Below are positions 7,850 through 12,423 of a DNA stretch of 12,423 nt, one piece after another. How positions within the stretch are numbered: the first letter of the stretch is position 1; each line of letters begins with the position of its first letter. This stretch comes from Flavobacteriales bacterium (lineage in GTDB: Bacteria; Bacteroidota; Bacteroidia; Flavobacteriales_D; CANHHI01): positions 1 to 12,423 of the forward strand of contig CANHHI010000035.1 in the NCBI GenBank assembly GCA_947460225.1, in the 5' to 3' direction. A model generated the notes under the pieces. It was given only the letters and a program-made list of their open reading frames with translations, was not told where the DNA came from and searched no databases. The position numbers and the translations under genes are program-made.

Positions 7850-8366
7850 AAAATTAGACTTAGTTAAGTCTTGCGTGCGAGATATTCCAGATTTTCCAAA
7901 GCCTGGCATTTTATTTAGAGACATCACCCCGATTTTATCTAATGCAGCAGCGAATGTAGCCTTGTTGGACTTGCTAGAAGAGCAAGCGAAATCGTTTCAT
8001 GTTGATGGCATATTGGGCGTGGAGAGCCGTGGTTTTTTGTATGGTCAAGCACTTGCCATACGCATGAACGTTCCATTTTATTTGGCGAGAAAAAAAGGCA
8101 AATTGCCAGCCGAAATTCTACAAGCCTCTTATGATTTGGAGTATGGCAGCGCAACTTTGGAAGTGCATAAAGATAGCATACCTTTGGGGGCTAATATTTT
8201 GGTACACGATGATATTTTAGCCACAGGTGGCACCGCAGAAGCTGCCAGTAAACTGGTGGAGCTGTCGGGGGCAAATGTGAGTGGTTTTTTGTTTATTATT
8301 CGCTTGCTCGCTTTGCGTGGTCAAGAGAGATTGCCTTATACAAGTGCGAGCGTGATTGATTATTAA
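7839..8366 (+). CDS. apt: Adenine phosphoribosyltransferase
   Basis: A 175-residue cytoplasmic enzyme that salvages adenine: adenine plus PRPP gives AMP and pyrophosphate. The family signature is complete: RDIPDFPKPGILFRDITP (14-31), ESRGF (62-66), the flexible-loop region RKKGKLP (84-90) and the PRPP-binding loop ILVHDDILATGGT (120-132). The length is normal. Two tandem ATGs (7839, 7842) both lie inside the end of the upstream HhH gene, giving an 11- or 8-nt overlap and likely translational coupling. The stop codon TAA (8364-8366) coincides with the left end of a long inverted repeat, but the C-terminus looks intact. Confidence 0.95.
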   Translation: MMNKKLDLVKSCVRDIPDFPKPGILFRDITPILSNAAANVALLDLLEEQAKSFHVDGILGVESRGFLYGQALAIRMNVPFYLARKKGKLPAEILQASYDLEYGSATLEVHKDSIPLGANILVHDDILATGGTAEAASKLVELSGANVSGFLFIIRLLALRGQERLPYTSASVIDY

Positions 8367-8509
8367 AGCCCGCTGCGCAAAGCATTTTCTGGTGCATATT
8401 TTTCACAAAATCTCATCTTCCAATCCTCACATACTTAGATATGCTGTGGGTTTCAGATTTCACTTTTGCAAAAACTATTTTCCATAAAATACTTTCGCAG
8501 GGGGCTTTA
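8364..8509. repeat. 146-nt imperfect long hairpin (MITE-like or structured RNA)
   Basis: The gene-free stretch after apt is mostly one long inverted repeat. Outer arms 8365-8382 and 8492-8508 match at 16 of 18 positions (one mismatch, one bulge), plus one further T-A pair. The arms continue inward, 8383-8410 against 8464-8491, with 20 of 28 positions complementary. The 53-nt middle holds a smaller hairpin (CATA 8430-8433 with TATG 8440-8443, alternatively CACA with TGTG). Several mismatches would be G-U pairs only in a minus-strand transcript. There is no ORF inside. It could be a miniature inverted-repeat element, or a structured 3' end or small RNA. No clear target-site duplication is visible. 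Confidence 0.6.
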
Positions 8510-8532
8510 TTGAATTTTCTAAAGAATTATTT

Positions 8533-8563
8533 TTTGTTTTTCTTGAAAAAAATGTTACCTTTG
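8533..8563 (+). promoter_or_regulatory. Bacteroidota-type promoter for rpsU
   Basis: TTTG (8533-8536) and TACCTTTG (8556-8563) are separated by 19 nt, an exact consensus match. The start codon of rpsU follows 30 nt after the -7 element. Confidence 0.72.
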
Positions 8564-8593
8564 CAGAGATTTTAGTTTGATACAACACAGAAC

Positions 8594-8788
8594 ATGTTAA
8601 TTATTCCAGTAAAAGACGAAGAGAACATCGAAAAAGCGCTTAGAAAATTCAAGCGCAAAGTAGAAAAAACAGGTGTGATGCGTTCTTTAAAAAGTAGAAA
8701 ATACTTTGAAAAGCCTTCAGTTGTGAAAAAACAACAGGTTTCAAGAGCTATCCACAAACAGAAAAAACAAGCAGAGAGCGAGCTATAA
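8594..8788 (+). CDS. rpsU: 30S ribosomal protein bS21
   Basis: A 64-residue, very basic small-subunit protein (about one third Lys/Arg) of the normal length. Its start, MLIIPVKDEENIEKALRKFK, is typical of bS21, and the Arg/Lys-rich helices and C-terminal basic tail follow. bS21 sits near the platform of the 30S subunit and assists initiation. In Bacteroidota it has been linked to sequestering the anti-Shine-Dalgarno, consistent with the near absence of Shine-Dalgarno sequences here. The recombinase gene follows after 27 nt and probably shares the message. A weak hairpin (8771-8777 with 8795-8801) at the gene end could attenuate read-through. Confidence 0.95.
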   Translation: MLIIPVKDEENIEKALRKFKRKVEKTGVMRSLKSRKYFEKPSVVKKQQVSRAIHKQKKQAESEL

Positions 8789-8808
8789 AGGCTTTCTCTG
8801 CTCTTTTC
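8771..8808 (+). terminator. Weak hairpin at rpsU end, possible attenuator
   Basis: GCAGAGA (8771-8777) pairs with TCTCTGC (8795-8801) around a 17-nt loop and is followed by a T-rich but interrupted tract (TCTTTTCTTT). The left arm lies inside the rpsU coding region, so translating ribosomes would block it. It may partly lower expression of the recombinase relative to the ribosomal protein, or be fortuitous. Confidence 0.3.
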
Positions 8809-8815
8809 TTTGGGT

Positions 8816-9697
8816 ATGAACAAAGACAAAATAGAGCAATTTTCTGATTATTTACATTTAGAGAAAAGATATAGCCAGCATACGGTTAGGGCTTATTATT
8901 TAGATTTAAAACAGTTTGATGCGTTTTTTAACAAGCCCTTTGAAAAGCTTGTTTTGTTTGATGTGCGTTTGTTTTTGGCAGATGCTGCTCAAAGAAAACT
9001 CAAACCTAGTTCTATCCATAGAAAAATTGCGAGCTTACGCTCTTTTTTTGCTTACGGCATGCGGCACGCTTGGTGGAAATCTAGCCCTTTGGCTTATGTA
9101 TCATTGCCGAGTAAACCTAAACGATTGCCTAGGGCTTTGGGCATTCAAGATGTTTTCCAAACCTTTGAGTCATTAGACTACGAAAATATAGATTTTGAGC
9201 ATAACCTGAAAGAAAGTCAAGCTAAATTGATTTTTGAATTGTTTTATGCTACTGGCATGCGTTGTGCAGAATTGGCAGAATTACAAATTCGCCACGTGCA
9301 CAGCGATTACATACACGTGGAACAAGGCAAAGGGGGCAAAAGTCGTATTATTCCGCTTTATGCAGGCATTGCTGAGCGCATGAAAAAGTTTTTGCAATGG
9401 CGCATAAAACATGCTTCGTATCACCAATTTATTTGGGTTTTTAGCATTCACCCCGTTTCTACCCGTTGGATTTATGCCTTAATTTCCAATATCTTAAAAC
9501 AATCAGGCGCAAACAAAACAAACCCACACGCTATAAGACATAGCTTTGCCACACACCTGCTAAACCAAGGCGCAAATTTAAATGCTGTTTCTAAATTATT
9601 GGGGCACAGTTCGCTGGCAAGCACACAAATATACACGAGTAATTCTATTGAAAATTTAAAAAAAATACACAAACAGGCACACCCTAAATCCGAGTAA
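8816..9697 (+). CDS. xerC: Tyrosine recombinase, XerC/XerD type
   Basis: A 293-residue site-specific recombinase. Residues 1-85 or so form the SAM-like N-terminal DNA-binding domain (YSQHTVRAYYLDLKQF). The catalytic domain follows with all expected residues: R149 (ATGMRCAEL), K172 (QGKGGKSR), H238 and R241 (HAIRHSFATHLL), H264 (LLGHSS) and nucleophile Y273 (IYT). Length and sequence fit a chromosomal XerC/D, which resolves chromosome dimers at dif, rather than a phage integrase. I choose ATG 8816 over the TTG at 8810. The gene sits between rpsU and the tRNA-tuf cluster, a familiar Bacteroidota arrangement, so its closeness to tRNAs is not evidence of an integrated element. Which Xer paralogue it is cannot be told from here. 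Confidence 0.88.
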   Translation: MNKDKIEQFSDYLHLEKRYSQHTVRAYYLDLKQFDAFFNKPFEKLVLFDVRLFLADAAQRKLKPSSIHRKIASLRSFFAYGMRHAWWKSSPLAYVSLPSKPKRLPRALGIQDVFQTFESLDYENIDFEHNLKESQAKLIFELFYATGMRCAELAELQIRHVHSDYIHVEQGKGGKSRIIPLYAGIAERMKKFLQWRIKHASYHQFIWVFSIHPVSTRWIYALISNILKQSGANKTNPHAIRHSFATHLLNQGANLNAVSKLLGHSSLASTQIYTSNSIENLKKIHKQAHPKSE

Positions 9698-9741
9698 AAT
9701 CAAAGGCTCTTTATTTTTCTTGAAAAAAAGTTGCAAAAAAA

Positions 9742-9774
9742 TTTGCAAGAAATAAAAAAAAATACGTAACTTTG
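9742..9774 (+). promoter_or_regulatory. Promoter of the tRNA array
   Basis: TTTG (9742-9745) and TAACTTTG (9767-9774) are separated by 21 nt and lie about 45 nt before the first tRNA. The -33 element is part of a perfect inverted repeat, TTGCAAA (9731-9737) with TTTGCAA (9742-9748) across four A residues. This repeat could be an operator or simply an AT-rich coincidence. Confidence 0.65.
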
Positions 9775-9819
9775 CAGTGCGATTTCTAAGAGAAGAAACG
9801 AAAAATACTAAAAATACAA

Positions 9820-9892
9820 GCCGGTGTAGCTCAGCTGGTAGAGCAGCTGATTTGTAATCAGCAGGTCGGGGGTTCAAGTCCGTCCACCGGCT
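9820..9892 (+). tRNA. tRNA-Thr (anticodon UGU)
   Basis: A complete cloverleaf: acceptor GCCGGTG pairs with CACCGGC, anticodon stem GCTGA/TCAGC, 7-nt loop TTTGTAA with anticodon TGT at 9853-9855, and T-arm GGTTCAAGTC. CCA is not encoded. It reads threonine ACA codons. It is the first of four tRNAs. Confidence 0.95.
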
Positions 9893-9916
9893 CTTGTTTT
9901 TTTACATTAAAATGCT

Positions 9917-9998
9917 GGGGAGATACCGAAGTGGCCAACCGGGGCAGACTGTAAATCTGCTGACTCTGTCTTCATAGGTTCGAATCCTATTCTCCCCA
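9917..9998 (+). tRNA. tRNA-Tyr (anticodon GUA)
   Basis: Acceptor GGGGAGA pairs with TCTCCCC, anticodon stem GCAGA/TCTGC encloses CTGTAAA with anticodon GTA at 9951-9953. A long variable arm, typical of bacterial tRNA-Tyr, accounts for the 82-nt length. CCA is not encoded. Confidence 0.95.
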
Positions 9999-10014
9999 CG
10001 GATAATAAAAATAT

Positions 10015-10087
10015 GCGGGAGTAGCTCAGTTGGTAGAGCATCAGCCTTCCAAGCTGAACGTCGCGAGTTCGAGTCTCGTCTCCCGCT
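10015..10087 (+). tRNA. tRNA-Gly (anticodon UCC)
   Basis: Acceptor GCGGGAG pairs with CTCCCGC, anticodon stem TCAGC/GCTGA encloses CTTCCAA with anticodon TCC at 10048-10050. It reads GGA and GGG glycine codons. CCA is not encoded. Confidence 0.95.
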
Positions 10088-10103
10088 CTTTTTTGTTTTT
10101 AGT

Positions 10104-10175
10104 GCCGACATAGCTCAGGGGTAGAGCGTTTCCTTGGTAAGGAAGAGGTCGTGGGTTCAATTCCCATTGTTGGCT
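10104..10175 (+). tRNA. tRNA-Thr (anticodon GGU)
   Basis: Acceptor GCCGACA pairs with TGTTGGC (one G-U pair), and the anticodon loop TTGGTAA holds anticodon GGT at 10136-10138. It reads ACC and ACU threonine codons and complements the UGU tRNA at the head of the array. CCA is not encoded. Confidence 0.95.
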
Positions 10176-10180
10176 CTAAA

Positions 10181-10212
10181 TTTGGTATAATAGAAAAATA
10201 TTTTTATATTTG
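10181..10212 (+). promoter_or_regulatory. Separate promoter for tuf
   Basis: TTTG (10181-10184) and TATATTTG (10205-10212) are separated by 20 nt, immediately after the last tRNA and about 31 nt before the tuf ATG. It allows EF-Tu to be made independently of processing of the tRNA-tuf transcript. Confidence 0.68.
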
Positions 10213-10243
10213 TCCCCTAAAACAAAAAAACTAAATTGAAACT

Positions 10244-11425
10244 ATGGCAAAAGGTAATTTTGAACGCAAAAAGCCACACGTTAACGTAGGTACTATTGGT
10301 CACGTCGATCATGGTAAAACTACGCTTACTGCGGCAATCACAAAAGTTCTTTCTTCTAAAGGTCTTGCTGAGGTAAGAGATTTTAGCCAGATTGATAACG
10401 CTCCAGAGGAGCGTGAAAGAGGTATTACAATCAATACTTCTCACGTTGAGTATGAAACAGTAGCTCGTCACTATGCGCACGTTGATTGCCCTGGTCACGC
10501 TGACTATGTGAAAAACATGGTTACGGGTGCAGCGCAAATGGACGGTGCTATTCTTGTTGTTGCTGCAACTGATGGTCCAATGCCTCAAACACGTGAACAC
10601 ATTCTACTTGCAAGACAGGTAAACGTACCTAAAATCGTTGTTTTCTTGAATAAAGTGGACATGGTTGAAGATGCGGAATTGATAGAACTTGTTGAAATGG
10701 AGGTGGCTAGCTTGCTAGAGTCTTATGGATACAAAGATTGCCCTATCGTGAAAGGTTCTGCCTTGGGTGGACTTAACGGTGATGCGCAATGGGTAGCTAC
10801 AATTGAAGAGCTTATGAACCAAGTAGATGCTTGGATTGATACCCCAGAGCGTGATACTGACAAACCTTTCTTGATGTCTGTGGAGGACGTGTTCTCTATT
10901 ACAGGTCGTGGAACAGTTGCAACAGGTGCAATTGAAAAAGGTATTGTTCGCACAGGTGATCCAGTTGAAATTATTGGTCTTTCTGAGGAAAAAATGACTT
11001 CTACCGTAACAGGTGTGGAGATGTTTAGAAAAATCCTTGATGAAGGTCGTGCTGGTGAAAACGTAGGTTTGTTGTTGCGTGGTGTTGACAAAGAACAAAT
11101 CAAACGTGGTATGGTTATCTGTAAACCAGGTACTGTAAAACCACACAAAAAATTCAAAGCGGAGGTTTACGTGCTTTCAAAAGAAGAAGGTGGACGTCAT
11201 ACGCCATTTAAAAACAACTACAGACCTCAGTTTTTCTTTAGAACTTTGGACGTTACAGGTGAAATTTCATTGCCAGCAGGTCGTGAGATTGTTATGCCAG
11301 GTGATAACTTAACTATTGAAGTAGAACTTATCTACCCAGTAGCGATGGATCCAGGATTGCGTTTTGCTATCCGTGAAGGTGGTAGAACTGTAGGTGCAGG
11401 TCAAGTAACAGAAATTTTAGACTAA
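10244..11425 (+). CDS. tuf: Translation elongation factor EF-Tu
   Basis: A 393-residue GTPase that carries aminoacyl-tRNA to the ribosome. The G motifs are intact: GHVDHGKT (19-26), the switch I segment RGITI (59-63), DCPGH (81-85, catalytic His85), NKVD (136-139) and GSAL (171-174). Domains 2 and 3 (about 210-300 and 301-393) are complete and end in the usual VGAGQVTEILD. Its codon choice is more uniform than in neighbouring genes, as expected for a highly expressed protein. It follows four tRNA genes exactly as in the E. coli thrU-tyrU-glyT-thrT-tufB locus, so tRNAs and the factor that delivers them can be co-expressed. A strong terminator follows after 15 nt. Confidence 0.98.
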   Translation: MAKGNFERKKPHVNVGTIGHVDHGKTTLTAAITKVLSSKGLAEVRDFSQIDNAPEERERGITINTSHVEYETVARHYAHVDCPGHADYVKNMVTGAAQMDGAILVVAATDGPMPQTREHILLARQVNVPKIVVFLNKVDMVEDAELIELVEMEVASLLESYGYKDCPIVKGSALGGLNGDAQWVATIEELMNQVDAWIDTPERDTDKPFLMSVEDVFSITGRGTVATGAIEKGIVRTGDPVEIIGLSEEKMTSTVTGVEMFRKILDEGRAGENVGLLLRGVDKEQIKRGMVICKPGTVKPHKKFKAEVYVLSKEEGGRHTPFKNNYRPQFFFRTLDVTGEISLPAGREIVMPGDNLTIEVELIYPVAMDPGLRFAIREGGRTVGAGQVTEILD

Positions 11426-11440
11426 ACCCTAGATATACAC

Positions 11441-11469
11441 AAAGGGGCTGAATTTCAGCCTCTTTTGTT
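11441..11469 (+). terminator. Intrinsic terminator after tuf
   Basis: AAAGGGGCTGA (11441-11451) pairs with TCAGCCTCTTT (11455-11465), an 11-bp stem with one G-U pair and loop ATT. The T-rich arm and the following TGTTT give the release tract. rpmE2 starts only about 30 nt later, with only an imperfect -7 candidate (TATCTTTC, 11472-11479), so it may depend partly on read-through. Confidence 0.8.
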
Positions 11470-11495
11470 TCTATCTTTCAAATTATATTGAAACC

Positions 11496-11774
11496 ATGAA
11501 AAAAGGAATTCACCCTGAAAATTACAGATTTGTAATTTTTAAAGATATGTCTAGCGGAGATGCGTTTTTGACACGCTCTACTGCAAATGCGAAAGACACA
11601 ATAACTTGGGAAGACGGCAAAGAATATCCTTTGATTAAATTGGAAATTTCTAGTTCTTCACACCCTTTTTATACTGGAAAACAACAGTTTGTGGATACAG
11701 CAGGACGTATTGATAAATTCAAATCACGTTACGCAAAACACCTCCCAGCTAACAATAGCGAAGAGCAAAAATAA
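11496..11774 (+). CDS. rpmE2: 50S ribosomal protein bL31, type B
   Basis: A 92-residue large-subunit protein that helps bridge the two ribosomal subunits. MKKGIHPENYRFVIFKD and the SSSHPFYTGKQQFVDTAGRIDKF region are typical of L31. The sequence has no cysteines, so it is the type B form without the zinc-binding CxxC motif, the form that in several bacteria replaces the zinc form under zinc limitation. No zinc-dependent repressor site was recognised, and in Bacteroidota type B is often the only L31. An intrinsic terminator begins 2 nt after the stop codon. Confidence 0.95.
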   Translation: MKKGIHPENYRFVIFKDMSSGDAFLTRSTANAKDTITWEDGKEYPLIKLEISSSSHPFYTGKQQFVDTAGRIDKFKSRYAKHLPANNSEEQK

Positions 11775-11775
11775 T

Positions 11776-11805
11776 AAAAACCAGCTTTTAGCTGGTTTTT
11801 TCTTT
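11776..11805 (+). terminator. Intrinsic terminator after rpmE2
   Basis: AAAAACCAGC (11776-11785) pairs perfectly with GCTGGTTTTT (11791-11800) around loop TTTTA, followed by TTCTTTT. The A-run on the left also makes it usable from the other strand. Confidence 0.9.
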
Positions 11806-11818
11806 TGTGTGCTTCGCT

Positions 11819-11967
11819 CGTGCGTAGCACGGATAAAACGGACGTTGTCCGTAAAATAGCCCACGGTTACAAACCGCAGGCATTGTCTGTTTTATTCTGC
11901 TTCGCAGGCAAGACAACCCAGCAATTACAACGCCTGCCGTAGGCAGATTAAAACGGACTATGTCCGT
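11819..11967. repeat. Cluster of six short palindromes with 3-nt loops
   Basis: Gene-free DNA between rpmE2 and the right-hand gene holds six hairpins, each with exactly 3 unpaired bases: CGTGC/GCACG (11819-11831), ACGGAC/GTCCGT (11838-11852), CGGTT/AACCG (11864-11876), CTGC/GCAG (11897-11907), CTGCC/GGCAG (11934-11946) and ACGGAC/GTCCGT (11953-11967). The second and sixth are near copies, both flanked as TAAAACGGAC, three variable bases, GTCCGTAAAA. TTGTCT (11883-11888) and AGACAA (11911-11916) form an outer stem around the fourth. Base composition is richer in GC than the surrounding intergenic DNA. No ORF is convincing here. It resembles REP/BIME-type dispersed intergenic repeats, though no known family is identified. 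Confidence 0.7.
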
Positions 11968-12000
11968 AAAACGGTCTCTGACTGTGCCTGAAATTCGCCT

Positions 12001-12027
12001 TAACTGGTATGAAATACCGACCAGTTA
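12001..12027. promoter_or_regulatory. Inverted repeat upstream of the right-hand promoter
   Basis: TAACTGGT (12001-12008) and ACCAGTTA (12020-12027) are perfect inverted copies, and a nested GGTAT-GAA-ATACC (12006-12018) lies inside. The whole sits 12 nt before the -33 element of the promoter at 12039. It could be a regulator-binding site or another member of the local palindrome set. Confidence 0.45.
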
Positions 12028-12038
12028 CGCAAGGTATG

Positions 12039-12071
12039 TTTGGATTTAGGGCTTTGGAGGTTGTACTTTTG
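12039..12071 (+). promoter_or_regulatory. Bacteroidota-type promoter for the right-hand partial gene
   Basis: TTTG (12039-12042) and TACTTTTG (12064-12071) are separated by 21 nt, an exact consensus match. The ATG follows about 27 nt after the -7 element. Confidence 0.68.
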
Positions 12072-12097
12072 CACCCTAAATTCAAACTAATTTCTAT

Positions 12098-12423
12098 ATG
12101 AAAACAAATTTTTTAGCGATTCATGAAAGAATCAAAGACAGCATTCATCACGCAATCAACGATGAAGCCGAAGACTGGAGCATCATGCCCAGCGACATTG
12201 CCAATGAAATTGACAATGGATTTTTAGCCTACGCCGAAGGTTTAGAAGAACAGTGCGAAGTTTTGCAAACCAAGCAAACGGCGTTTATACAAACGCAGAC
12301 CGAAGTGCTCAACAGCCACGTGATGAACGAGCATTTGCATTTGACGAGTTTCCAAACGGAAGCCATTGACAAAGTGCCTCAAAAGCTAGACCGCACGGAC
12401 TTTGAAGCCCATTTGCAGGACGG
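12098..12423 (+). CDS. Unrecognised protein, N-terminal part (cut by right edge)
   Basis: From ATG 12098 the frame stays open to the end of the window (108 residues visible). The start is supported by the promoter at 12039-12071 and by the AT-rich, Shine-Dalgarno-free leader. The protein begins MKTNFLAIHERIKDSIHHAI, has no signal peptide or membrane segment, and is acidic and mostly helical-looking, with many Glu, Gln and His residues and a possible amphipathic coil around 45-80. Codon choice leans to C- and G-ending codons (GCC, ACG, CGC) compared with the AT-rich genes in the middle of the window. I do not recognise the family, and no function is proposed. Confidence 0.6.
   Translation, partial: MKTNFLAIHERIKDSIHHAINDEAEDWSIMPSDIANEIDNGFLAYAEGLEEQCEVLQTKQTAFIQTQTEVLNSHVMNEHLHLTSFQTEAIDKVPQKLDRTDFEAHLQD

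Noticed and set aside
8810..8815. TTG start two codons before the recombinase ATG
   Set aside because: An ATG at 8816 is available, and the two added residues contribute nothing recognisable.
8572..8829. Minus-strand ORF across rpsU
   Set aside because: It is antisense to a clear ribosomal protein gene and its promoter, with no independent support.
8816..10175. Integrative element with integrase beside tRNA attachment sites
   Set aside because: The recombinase looks like a housekeeping Xer protein, the tRNA 3' ends are not duplicated in the window, and the neighbours are core genes.
10715..11157. Two overlapping minus-strand ORFs of over 140 codons inside tuf
   Set aside because: They are antisense by-products of the strongly biased tuf codon use and are low-complexity rich in Thr, Ser, Phe.
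11819..11967. CRISPR array
   Set aside because: The units are short, differ in sequence and are irregularly spaced; there are no uniform spacers and no cas genes.

Overview
The window looks like chromosomal DNA of a member of the Bacteroidota. Four things point that way. Most gene starts lack a Shine-Dalgarno sequence. Spaced TTTG ... TAnnTTTG promoter elements recur upstream of genes, which is the Bacteroidota housekeeping sigma pattern. There is an outer-membrane protein of a Bacteroidota-type family. The core genes (IspE, Apt, bS21, EF-Tu, type-B bL31) read like that phylum. Intergenic DNA is very AT-rich. I cannot name a genus.

Layout. Positions 3-368 hold the end of an unrecognised + strand gene, followed by a shared two-way terminator and a short palindrome. 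Positions 516-3731 are a minus-strand block read right to left: ispE (isoprenoid precursors), then speDE (an AdoMet decarboxylase fused to spermidine synthase) and speB (agmatinase). The last two lie 3 nt apart and have their own promoter. Together they would turn agmatine into putrescine and then spermidine. Divergent from ispE is a secreted outer-membrane protein (3809-5323). It is followed by a stand-alone superfamily 2 helicase with a TTG start (5381-6883), a membrane-anchored protein with three helix-hairpin-helix segments (6938-7849) and apt (adenine salvage), which overlaps the previous gene.

From 8364 to 8509 there is a long imperfect hairpin resembling a small non-coding inverted-repeat element. 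After it comes a translation-linked block: rpsU, a XerC-type recombinase, the tRNA array Thr(UGU)-Tyr(GUA)-Gly(UCC)-Thr(GGU), tuf with its own promoter, and rpmE2. The tRNA order and its link to tuf match the E. coli thrU-tyrU-glyT-thrT-tufB locus. After rpmE2 there is a roughly 290-nt gene-free stretch with a cluster of six short palindromes, all with 3-nt loops, including a duplicated unit. It is followed by an inverted repeat, a good promoter and the start of an unrecognised protein gene that runs off the right edge.

Most of the window is ordinary core genome. The least explained parts are the hairpin element after apt, the palindrome cluster at 11.8-12.0 kb, the 13-base palindrome core shared by both ends of the window, and the two unrecognised partial genes at the edges.
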